Assembly: GCA_030549495.1 (NCBI GenBank)
Contig: JAUIRK010000969.1
Span: 372,001-436,000 of the forward strand
Source: Nectonema munidae
Taxonomy: Eukaryota; Nematomorpha; Nectonematoida; Nectonematidae
DNA length: 64,000 nucleotides
Direction of reading: 5' to 3'
The notes under the pieces are model-generated. The model saw only the letters and a program-made list of their open reading frames with translations. It had not been told where the DNA came from and did no database searches. This document shows, in pieces, positions 37,070 to 49,000 of this stretch. The first letter of the stretch is position 1. Each line of letters begins with the position of its first letter. The position numbers were made by a program, and so were the translations under genes.

Positions 37070-39690
37070 AAATCTATTTATTAACTTGCTAAGAATATCT
37101 TGTTACTGGCTAAACACACAGGCGGGTAATTTTTCATTTTTGATGAGTGGGAACCAGGATTATTAACGAGACACATCTGCATACTATTATCATATAGCAT
37201 TATGATAAAATAGGCTTATGCAATCGCCTTATTACTTATCTCTTTTTGATAATAAGCATACAATTACACACCCAATGTAGAGCATCTACTTATCACATGA
37301 TATATCCCTTATATTTTACAAACAACAATAAACAAAGTAACACGTTGATTGATGAATGGCACATGTGATCTTCAGCTTAGCTGGGTTTATAGTAATGAAA
37401 GAAGAACGCATTTGAAACCTATGATATTTTATTTTTAAAAAATGCAATGAAAAGATTGAATCCCATATAATAAAGTTTCCATTTTTCAATAAACCTATTT
37501 TTTTCAAAATTGAAAAAGTTTAAGAAATTTTCTGTAGCTTCAATTATATTCCTCTTTTAGTGTGTATGTTGTTTTCACAAGAAATGCTTTTTAAAACTTG
37601 CGGGAAAGTGAAAATAAGTGTGAAAAAAGTTTTTATTGTGCGTGTGGAGTGGAAGCGCATTATATTTTTACGAGTTCGGAAGCGAGTTCGGGTAAGAAAA
37701 AGCATATGCGCGCAGGACTCTAATACATACATTCAATTCAAAGCATGTAAAATTCTTTCAGAGTAGCCAAACGGTCTTTAGCCGATCATCTTCTATTATA
37801 ATATACCTCTACTTATAATAAAATATTGTTTTCTTGAATGCGATATGGACAACTAAATAATAGGTATACATATTTAATAAGGATGATACGTTTGAAAATT
37901 AACTGGTTGAATAACCTTTATATTTTATAACTTGGTCAATGACCTGCCATATCATTTGTTTTTAGGGAATTTACTTTTTTTACTTATCAGTAATTTCTAA
38001 GAGAAAAAATTTCTGAAATCGTTAAATAACCATCCAAAATATTCAAACAATTTTTTTAAAAATATCAGATATTTTTTTATAATTTTTTTTAAAATATTTA
38101 TAGCTTTGAAATTGTATAAGTTAGAGAAAAGTAGGGAGTACCGGGTTAAGCTTGCCAATACAAATAAGGATTGCCTTTTATGTAAATGGCTAGTTTGACA
38201 CAAATGTTTTAGTAAAGTTTTAATGTTAATCCAAGGAATTTGATTTCTTTTACTTTCAAAGATATGTATCATTCATTTTGTTTTCAAATTTTTAAAACAA
38301 TTATTTCTTCCTAGATACATGTAATAACAAGGCACTCATAATGACCGTGACAAAGAAAAATGCATACATAACTTCTTAAAGTTCTTACCAAGATGTATTG
38401 AATGACTGTTAGTGTATTCGAAAGCATTAGAAGGAAAAACTGGATTGAGCTGATTGGTCAAGTGAAAGAAAGAAAAATGGGTATGGTTAAGATGTATTTT
38501 ATATAGTAAACTATATACGTGTAGAAATCGAGTTTCGGTTTTTCATAGATACACACTGCAAATATAAATTTTGAAACTCCTGAAGATATAGCCAAAGACT
38601 TTTAAGTAAAGGCACCTACACTACATTCTCAAATTCTTTAAAATGGGTTTTAATATTGTGAAAGTAACTGCCAACAGCCTTTGAATACTGCATTTTATAC
38701 CTTATACATTTTCTGCCTCATATGCTTTATTTATTTCGCTTGCTCTTTACCTGCCCTATTTTAAGGAATCTCCGTTGAAGTACTCTTTTGATTGAGATTT
38801 TTTAAACATAATTTTGAAATGAAAAGTAAACTTTATTTGCAACATGAATATTCACATTTGTAGAATCTGACTAAGTGCTGTCGCAAATATATAAGTTAAA
38901 CGATAAACAAAAGTTCACCCACCTCTCATCACCTCCTCTTCATCTTTCATTTTTATTTGAATTTTGCGACCGCCCCCCCCCCCCCATGTGTTTTCAGGGG
39001 GAGGGGGCGAAAATGACCTTCGCCCCCCCCCCCCCCCCCCCAATAATTTTCTATAAGTAAGAGCTGTTTAGACATTAAAAAATCTTTAAATGAGAAAAAA
39101 ACATTTTATTTTTATTTTAAAATTTGACCGTAAAATGAATGATTTAACCACAAAATGATTCAATATTTGACTTTGGCACATGCTTGGATTACAAAGTATA
39201 ACATATGTTTTTTTGTATTTTCAACTTTTAAAGCACTCATTGTTAAAAATAGATCTTTTTACTTTAACTGAGATAACATGAACAGATTTAAAGTACAACA
39301 CATTTATTAGAGTCGTGCTAGCTAAGTCAATATTACTATTTCCCCCGCAATATTTTTAATCTTTACTAAATCTTCGTTCTTATGATAAAAAATGAATACG
39401 TTTTTTGATTAATTGATATTTTTCTCAAGAAATCTTTTTGCAATCATAATTCATTATTCAATCAAAAATATTTAAGGAATAAAAATGCTCAATTCTTGAA
39501 TCAAAGGCAGTGATGCTTTCTTGTAGCTGTAAAAAGTCGCAAGCAATATAAGAAATGTCGATTTTAGAAACTTTAAATTAACTAAGAATTAGTAAAAAAA
39601 ATTGCTGAGCTTTTTAAGAAGTTTTATTATATTTTTATATCAACATTTTTAAAACAGACAATTTAAGGCAATTTGTTTCAAAAGAAGACA
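37070..39690. other. Region upstream of the ankyrin gene exons
   Basis: No upstream exon recognised. Contains a C-run patch at 38,973-39,041 and a 68-codon frame at 37,560-37,766 without similarity. Promoter and 5' exons of the ankyrin gene, if present, were not identifiable. Confidence 0.4.
38973..39041 (+). repeat. Paired poly-C runs with G-run between
   Basis: C13 at 38,973-38,985, then GGGGGAGGGGGCGAAAATGA, then C19 at 39,023-39,041. The minus strand has long G tracts and could form G-quadruplexes; the middle G-run could pair with either C-run as a hairpin. Confidence 0.9.
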
Positions 39691-39713
39691 AAATTTAAGA
39701 CTTTTGCCTAAAG

Positions 39714-40029
39714 TTGCGCGCTCTACTTTTTACCAATATTTTACATCCAGAGCTTTTGAATGAAGAGATCGAGAGTGAAGAAAACGGTATGGACTTGTTA
39801 CAACTTTGTATAAAACAAAAGGCTCCAAGTGAAGTTTTGGAAGTTCTTCTGAAGCATGAAGCTAACGGTAACTTCGTAAATAAGAATGGGGAAAATTCGC
39901 TGCATCTTGCAGCCCGTCATGCCAATCCAACCGTCATCAGACTCCTTCTATCTCACAAAGTCCGAAGCTATGTACAAAGATTGGGCACAGGAGAAACAGC
40001 TCTACACATCGCATGCCAAAGAAAAAATG
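39714..40029 (+). CDS. Ankyrin gene, first recognised exon
   Basis: Reads LLFTNILHPELLNEEIESEE, then LLQLCIKQKAPSEVLEVLLK, then GENSLHLAARHANPTVIRLL and GETALHIACQRKN: two to three ankyrin repeats. The donor is ATG|GTAAGTG, phase 1. An in-frame stop lies at 39,696-39,698, so an acceptor must lie at 39,699 or 39,713 and at least one upstream exon is unseen. Confidence 0.85.
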
Positions 40030-43000
40030 GTAAGTGTGTCTCTATATACAGAAAACACGCCTGATGAAACTAAATTAGTTTCTCGAGAATTTTGTAAACC
40101 CTAACTCCTTTTTGATGGAAATTGATCTGTAGTAAATTTTAAGCCCAGGTTCATTTTAGACAAATAATAATTAAAATCCTGTTAATAAGTTGAGGTATTG
40201 CTTTGAATTGAAAATAACGGGCGAAACTAACGAATAAGAAAAGATTAAAATTTCGGAGCTGGTATTTTGATGATAGCTAATGCTTCCACGTTTAACAAAC
40301 TCCCAATTTTTTTGAATAAAAATATTTTAAGTGTTCAAAATACACGTAAAATACCGTACATCTGATAGACTTCGTACCTTGAAGAATTCAGCGCAGATGT
40401 CCGAGTAGAACACTTACATAAATATATTTCACATTGATCTAAATACTCTAAGATTGCGTAATACGCACGAATATCATATTTATGTATAATGCAGCACATC
40501 GTGCAGAATTTCCCTATTTTACATTTTACTATGAAATAATGCAAGCTAGGAAAGAGTTTGTGAAAATGCGAAGTAATGCTTTTGCCTTTCTAAGGATAGT
40601 TCTATTGAAATACCAAAACTAAATCTTTATAATAGCCTCTTCTTTCGCCAAATATCTGGATAGCAAGTAGATTTGAAGTTTTATATTTGTAAACGTAATG
40701 ACGTTTTAGATGGATTGGTGTGCGTCAACGCGATGCTTGACTTGATAGACAAAAAAGCGCTACTAATTCAAGACTTTGAAGGAAATATACCTCTGCATCT
40801 TGCCATCAAAAACACAAATTTGAGCGTTTGTATAGAACTTCTCATGCACATACCAGCCTTACAACTAAAAGCAATTAATAAAGTAAGTTCCAAGAAAATG
40901 ACCATTTCAATTCATTGTATGTTCTCTTTTTTCAATTAAAAATTCGTAACAACGTAGTTGATATTCACTATAAATAATGTTCTTTTTTTAAGAATTCTAC
41001 ATCAGATTTATCATTTCCACTTCTGATTTTCGGGGTTTACGAAAGATTAGAACAAATTTGCGGGATTGCGAAGAATTGATAAAAAAAAATCAGGCACTAG
41101 GATTACTGGTTTCCGAATCAGTGATAGTCGACTGTATTGTACTATATCATTACAGAAAAGGACCTATAAAAACTAGAAAAATAAAGAATAGCATCTAGGG
41201 TGTCCCAAGCCACAATGGGAAAAATAAAGTTACCGATTTTTGATCGCGCACATTCTAGTTTGGTTCTCCCACATGAAATATAAATCCAGACAAAATTTAG
41301 ATAAAAAATTTTAATTTTAAGTCGGCCCTCAAAAATTAAACATTTTTCAATTTTTTATTTTATTTTTATTTGTTGTTTTGATTTTCAAAAAAAACTATTT
41401 TAATTTAAAATTAAATGTTGTATGTTTTTTAATTTTTTCGTTTTTTAAGTTTTCTTCTCTGGAGGTTATTTTAGTTTTACAATATAAATGGTGATTACAG
41501 AAGAAAGTAGATTTTTTTAAATTATTCACACAAATACACTTTTGAGTGTAATCTTAAAAAAAATTATAATTTATTTTTACAATGCTATAAATTATATTTA
41601 TATTTTAGTTATCTAAAATAATGGCAATAACAAGAAAAAATAAGTTTGTCTTTGCAGTTGGAATTATTCGTGAAACCGACTTTCATAGTTGTAAGCAACT
41701 TCCGACTAAAAGATGTGTTTTAGAAAGACTTTTTTTTTATTTGAAAAAAAATGTTAACGAATCTTGCATCATGGTAGTAAATGAATTGATAAATCTTTGG
41801 AATATAGCAAGTTTAAAGACGTCAGATAAGTCTTATGTTACCAAAAAAATACGTTTTATCTATGAAAAACATGAAACATTAATGAAAAATAAAAAGCATG
41901 TATCTGCTTTACAGTCTAAAAAATTTAAAGACTTTGATAAAGAATTAAATAGTTTGTTGACATCGCACATCTACAATCTAAAATTTTGATAAAAAACAAA
42001 GAAGATTTAGCTTTTCTGATCAAAGAGGGAAGAGAAATATGTTTATTGGTGAAGAAGATAAAAAATTTTCTAAAAATATAAAAAGAAAAATCAAGAGAAA
42101 TTTATATTATAAAAAATGTTTAGAAGAAAAAAAACCTTCTGGAGATGTTGCTTTAGAAAGCATAAATACTTCAATTTCTTCTGACAATGACATAAATGAA
42201 GCAGATTCAACACACTTTTTGTTCCCAGCTTCTAAGTGTGATTTCCTGGTTTCTATTGTTTGACTGGTAAAAAAAATCGCTACTATTTTGTTAGATATTT
42301 GGGTTTGCGATCAGGACAATGAAAAACGTTAATTTTATCATAGGTATATTTTGAATAATCTATAGGTACAAGATATAAATTTTTTTTAATCATCATAATA
42401 CAATAAAAATTATGAAATTAAAATAAATATATTTATAATAGATAAATGCATAATAAACTTATTTATAAATTTAAGCTTTCAAACAATTTATTAAATCTTA
42501 AAAATAATGAAATCTCTTACATTGGCGTTTGTATGTTGCACTGTCTTCTCGAACCAATATCCAGATGTAATCACCCATCATATTTTCATCATAGCGGCCC
42601 TGATATCTGTGCTCTATTTCTTTAATATCTTGGTGAAATCGCTCACCTTGCTCTTCTGAGTAAGCACCCATATTATTCTTAAACTTATCAAGATGAGCGT
42701 CCAACATATGGAGCTTTAAAGACATTCTGCACCCCATGACACCAAAAGCTTCTACCATATTTTGAACGAGCTGTTGGTAGTTTTCAGCTCTCCTGTTTCC
42801 AAGAAAGCCTTTGACGACTGCTTTAAAGCAGTTCCATGCCATTTTTCAGTTTCAGAAAGTTTATTTGTAAAGTCTGTAGACTGAAACACTCACTTTATTT
42901 GAGGACCTACAAAAATACCACCTTTTATTTTTGCTTCAGAAAGCTTTGGAAAAAGGGTTTTTAGGTACGTAAAAGCTTCTGAATCGGGATCTAAACCTTT

Positions 43001-46000
43001 AACAAATTGCTTCATTAAGCCTAGCTTAATGTGTAAAGGGGGCATAAGGACAAGTTGAGGATCAACAAGTGGCTCCCACATGACAACTACATAGTCTTTC
43101 CTCATTTCCCAATTTTTTCTTTGGAAATGCTGAGTGGTAGCTCTACTGTCCCAACAGCATAAAAAACACTGAAATTTTATGAAGCCTCCTTGAAGACCTA
43201 ATAAAAAAGCTACCATTTTAAAGTCTCCAATGACTTCCTACTTGTATTTTTTGTATTGAAGAGATTGAAGAAGTACTTTAACACTGTAGTAGTCTTCTTT
43301 CAAAAATAGTGAGTGGGCTAACGGCAATGTTGGAAGTTTATTGCCGTTATGCAAAAGAACTGCTTTTAAGCTTGTGGTAGAGCTGTCTATGAAACGCCAT
43401 TCATTGGGAACAAAAGGAATTTCAATAGCTTGGAAAAGCCCAGGCACATCGTGACAGAAGCAAAGTCCATCTTTTAAGTATAAAAATCAGAATAAGGTTT
43501 ATGTCTAAGTCTCTGACTTGTAACCTCCACCTCTTTCTGTACTAAATTCCATTCTTTCATTCTTGATATAAAGAGTTCGAAATTGGCTTTGGTGAGACCC
43601 ATATCTCGTATCAAGTCATTTATTTCTTTTTGATTGGGAAAATGAGGAGATTTTTCTGTAGTTTCAGGTAAGAATTCTTCAGTCTCAGATTCATTTGGTT
43701 CTCCACTTCTTATACTATATGTATCTGTTGCTTTAGCTGAAGTTGGTGCCACAGGGGGAGGGTAATTTGAACAATGAGGAATTGGAGCAATAGAAGATGG
43801 GATATCTGGATATTCTATAGAAGTACCACTCGTTCCTTTTCTTTTGTTGCTAACATCCACCTTGCATAAGTAACAGTTTGTAAGGTGATCAGTAGGTTCT
43901 AGCCAAATCCTAGGGAGTGAGAATTTCATTGACCTCTTTTAACCTCTTAAGCAGCCTTCTAGAGTCTTTTTGCAGTGTTCACAGCAAAAATGAGGAGCTC
44001 AGAGTTTTTCTTGATCCCCAACTGCCATACCAAAGTATTTTTCATACGCTTCACACACCTTCAATGAAGTTTGTAAGGAACATTTGTTGCCGCTTTTCTT
44101 AATATACAGTAAAATCTCGCTATTATGCCACCCTTCGGGGCCGACCAAAAGTGGCATAGTAGCGAGAGTGGCATAGTAGCGAGGGTTTTGTAAAAATAGC
44201 CTTATTTTTTCAAATAAAATCACATTTATTAAAAAACAGTTTTATTTTTTTATATATTTGTGTCCTATTCCAAAGCTCTCAAAAATGGTTGTCTGACGCA
44301 TTTTCATATGGCGGATCTCAAGCATTTCTTGATCTAAACAATCGCACGCTTGCATCACTTTGAGCTTTACGCTACAATGCTGCATAAATTTTCGAACAGT
44401 GCTCCACGCTCTTTGGGCTTCTTGGAATTGAACCACTTCCTCTTCGATAGTTTCCTTGTCGTCTTCGCTTTCAATTTGTTCCTTGCTTTTCAGCACTTCC
44501 TCAGCAATCTCCTCTAGCAGAAGAGAGCCACTAGTTGCGAGACGCTCGTCAGCATTGAGAAAGTCAGTTAGCTCAATCTCCTCGTTATTGTGCATCTTTT
44601 CCTCAGTAGGCAAAGCATTCCAAATCTCGAGTAACTCTTCATCTTTTGGCTCAATCTGATCAATTTCTTCTTCCACAAACTTAGCTTTTACAAAACAGTT
44701 TTTGATGACCGATTTGTTAACCTGCTCCCAAGCATACCGGGCAACGTGTAGAGCATCAAGCAACGTGAACTTAAACCCTCTTTCCTCGTCTATGGCTTCA
44801 AGCCTGCGAGAGAGCAAAAGTTTCTTGTAGTGGCGTTTGAGACTCTCTATAACCCCCTGATCCATTGGTTGCGAGATTGATGTTGTGTTAGGAGGAAAAA
44901 ATAGCAGCTTTATATTGTCGAACTGGAGATCAGATGGGTGGCCACAGAAGTTATCGAGACAAAGCAGCACTTTGCGTCCCTGCTTGACGAGTCGCTCGTT
45001 CCACTCACGCAATGTTTCTTAGAAGAGCTCCGCCGTCATCCACGCTTTCGAATTTGCCTTGTATGTCACCGGAATTTTTTTGTTTTTGAAGGCACGCGGT
45101 TTCTTTGAATTGCCAATCACCAGAAGAGGAAGCTTTTCGTTGCCGCTCATGTTTGCTCCAACCAGAAGAGTGATTCTTTGTTTACTTTTTTTACCTCCAG
45201 TGCACCGCTCTCCTCTGAAAGCCATGGTCTTGTTTGGTAGCAGCTGCCAGAAGAGTCCAGTTTCGTCTAGATTGAAGACGTCTTCTGCAGAAAATTGTGC
45301 AAGCAAAGGTCGGAGAACCTGTTGTTGCCACTCAAAAAGAGATAGCAAATTTACCGCTCCTGCTTCTCCTTGTATTGTTTTAAAAGTAATGCCGTGACTT
45401 ATTACTGGATTGTCCAGCCAACCGTCGCTTGCCATGAATCCCGGAATGTGCATTATCTCGGCCAGTTTCATTGCCTTTTCTTTGACCAGACTTCCACTGA
45501 CAGGCAGATTGTGTCCTCTCGCTTGCTTCAGCCACATGAGCACCCCTTCATCGAGATTTGGATCGTGAGCCTGCGTCAACTTAACGCGTTTCGATGAAAA
45601 TCCAGTTTTGATTGCAGCCTCGATTGCATCCTTTTTGCTGAGAATGCTTTTTACCGTAGTTCTCTTCACTTCAATACCCCATTTCTTGCTTATTTCTCTG
45701 GCCAGCTTGGACTGATTAGGCTCATTTTTTTCGGCATCAATAATTTCTTTTTCCTGCTTTAGAGTGAAATCGGTTCGCTTGCGTTTTATATCTGACATGT
45801 TAATTTTTTACGCAAATAAAAACAATAAATCTAAAAAAATATATTCATTAATTTTGTAAAAAAAGTTGAGAAATATAATTAAAAAACGCAACACAGAAAT
45901 AAATAGTGGCATAATAGCGAGATTAGGTGGTGGCATAGTAAGTTTATTTTCTACTGAATTTTGTCCGGACCGAGTGAAAGTGGCATAGTAGCGAGAGTGG

Positions 46001-49000
46001 CATAGTACCGAGGGGGCATAGTAGCGAGATTTTACTGTACTCCCCACATATGTACTGTCAAAGCATATGTTTAAATATACTTATTTATGCTGACGTTTCA
46101 AAATGACATCATGTCGGTATAACATTTATGACTCATTATATTAATTTTAAAGTGAGTGATTAAAATGACTCATAGAAAGTAATTTGAGAAGAATTTTAAA
46201 TTAAAATGATTGAATTGAATAATAATTAAATTAAAATGACTCATGAACCAATATATATAATCCAAAGAAGAATTTTATGACTAACTACTTAATAATCGAA
46301 GTAATATATAAATGAATCACTGCAAAGTTTTGCGATATAATTGTAAGCCTATATTTTTTAAAAACCAAAATTGATAGAGACTTTATAGTCATATTTTGTT
46401 TTTTTGAAACTTAAAAAACACAAAAAAAATTATATAAAACCAGTAACAAAAAAAAAATTTTTTTTGTGTCATTGTGATCTTGTGCACCATCAACTTCAGC
46501 TTTTAGGAAGACACGGACAAAAATCTTAAAAACAAAGAAGCAAAAGGAAATACTATATAATGAAGATAATAGGAGTTTATAGCCGCTTTAGACAGAACAG
46601 GCACTTATATTCGAAAAGCCGTGCATATTGTTGCTCCAGCCTTGTCATCTGTTGGGGTTAATTTAAATCAAATTACTTTTTTAACTTCTTCCATGCACAG
46701 ATCAAGTAAAAAATGTGAAGTTCTTTAGCTCAGACTATCAAAGAAAATTTTTGTCCAAATACTCCTTTAATTATATATTTTGACACCAAAATACTCAGGA
46801 ACTCTTCAAAAAATCAGAAAGGCTTGCAATTGTCGTATCCGGAAAAATATTGAAAAAATTCTTGCAGTTCCTGAGTTATCTCAAGGATCAGATAAGATTA
46901 TTGCTGACATAGTTTTGAAAGTATTTAAAGATTGGCCTTCTTGCTTACCATGGATTGCTGGATTGTGTTTTGATTCAACCGCTGTAAACTCTGGAGTTAA
47001 TAAAGGAGCTTGTTCACTTATTCAAAACGAAATTTTCCTTGCCGACATCATATTCATGAATTGCTTTTATCTGCAGTCTTTGATTCATTTTTTGTTTCAA
47101 CGGGTCCTTTTATTGGAATTTTCGAAAGATTTAAATTAAAATGGTCTTCTATATCAGCTCATTCTTATAAATCTTTTGAAACCCACGTTGAGCAAGATTC
47201 TCTGGATCTATGGGTTTCATAAAAAAAACCAGAAGTTATGGAATTTTTGAAAAATGAACTTAAAAAAAGCAAACTCATTAAAACTAAGCCTTGCGTTTCT
47301 AGGAGAGATGAATTTTAATATAAAACAACCTGGAGCTTACAATAGAGCTCGCTGGATGGCAAAGTGTATATACTGTCTTAAAATATTTTTATTTCGAATC
47401 TTCTTTGTACACTTGAAGACTATCAGAAAATTGATTATAAAATAGAGACAACTGCCATGAAAACATTTAAGAGATATCTATGTTATCTCAGCGAAAACCT
47501 TTCACCTCTAGCTTTTTTTCCATTCTTATCACATCCTTGAAAAAGAAATTGATGTTAAATAATCTTTTGAACAAGAAACCTTCAAAATATAATCTGAGAC
47601 GGTTTGGAGCAAATGAAATTTCATTCAAAAATGTTCAAATTGAAGATCTTTTGAGCAAGCAGTCCATGTCCTTTTTCTTTTCGTTAAAAATTTCTCCCCC
47701 ATTTTCAGCGTCAAAAGAATTCAGCGACGTTAACGATGTTACCTCTCATTTAAAAATTGTGAATGATTTGTGTGAGCGAGTAGTTTCGCTAGTCACAACT
47801 TTTAATTCTTCTATTACAAAAAAAGAAGAAGACAAACAAGCCCTTTTTCAAACGATTGAGTGTAACAGAAAAGCAATAACTTCTCCAAAAAAAGTAATTT
47901 TGTGTAATTTTTGTTTTTTTGAAAAATAAATTTGATGTTTTTTTGTTTTTATGTTTGTTTATTGTTTATAACAGAAAATTTTCTTTTTTGTCAAAAATAT
48001 ATTTTTCAAAATTTTTTGGCTAGTTTGAGATGTGAGAAAACTCTTGTTAAAAAGAAGGCAAAGATATAAACTAATATTGAATATATACACTACAAAATTT
48101 GGAAAGAAATGTCCTCATCAAATGTCGTTAACTTGTTTCTTCAACCAAACTAAAGAGTTGACCATGTAATTCAAAAAATCGCTGTATTAACTTTCACACT
48201 AGTCAATGCTTGAATGAGAAAAAGGTATTTAAAATCTAATAGGAATAAGAATTATAGAAATACATACCACAAATCCAAAATTTATGGAATGTCACATCTC
48301 AAACAGAGAGAGTGAAGTAAAAAGATAAGAAATGATAAAAAGGTATGAAGATCAATTTCAGGGGGTATGCAAGTGGGTACGAAAATATTACTGATTGGGC
48401 AAAGACATAACTATGGTCAGAGGGTTATAATTTCTTCATATAAGTGAATAATTTTTGTTGAATCCTGAGAATAAAATTTCATTCACTTAAAATCCTTTCT
48501 CTTATTTTTTTTGCTTTGTTAAAAGAAAGTGTAAAAATGGCAAGTATATGAATAAACAATTTCTTTATTCAGCAGATTGATTTTAAAGGTAAAAATGAAA
48601 GTTAAAATAGACAAATATTCATTTATACATATCCTTTTTTCACATATGGGAATTTGTGTTACTTATAAGAGTAAGAAGACACACAAAAAAAGAGTTACTG
48701 AGCGTACTATAAGTTATTTACAATTCAGATCAATATATCGCTTTAGAAGTTTGAGCTGTCAGACATTGAAATGACTGAGGGAAGTGTTCATTTTCAAAAA
48801 GGCAAAAATATAAGACGAATCATCATTGATGTTTAGATTTTAAACACCCTTTGTCCCTAAACAGTTTAAAATGTGTATAGATACCGAGTTAAGTGTTTAT
48901 TTTCTAAACACAACAATATAAAACAACCTGGAGCTTACAATAGAGCTCGCTGGATGGCAAAAACAGAGTAAACACAATTTTTGATTCTGTGTTTATATTT

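Larger units (their letters stand above)
41195..48020 (+). mobile_element. Family X: RNase-H-fold transposon, split by a nested insertion
   Basis: An unclassified DNA-transposon-like protein family, common in invertebrates by my recollection. The N-terminal half is at 41,621-42,263, the C-terminal half at about 46,500-47,930, both on the + strand. They are parted by a family Y copy and a Tigger. The left edge may be TAGGGTGTCCCAAGCCACAA at about 41,196; a related TAGGGTGTTCCAAG occurs at 36,893 inside the piggyBac element. No right-hand counterpart was found. Several breaks lie in the coding parts. Confidence 0.6.

Noticed and set aside
37544-37766. Overlapping open frames on both strands
   Set aside because: Basic, low-complexity products (VRKRVRVRK) with no family match and no exon signals.
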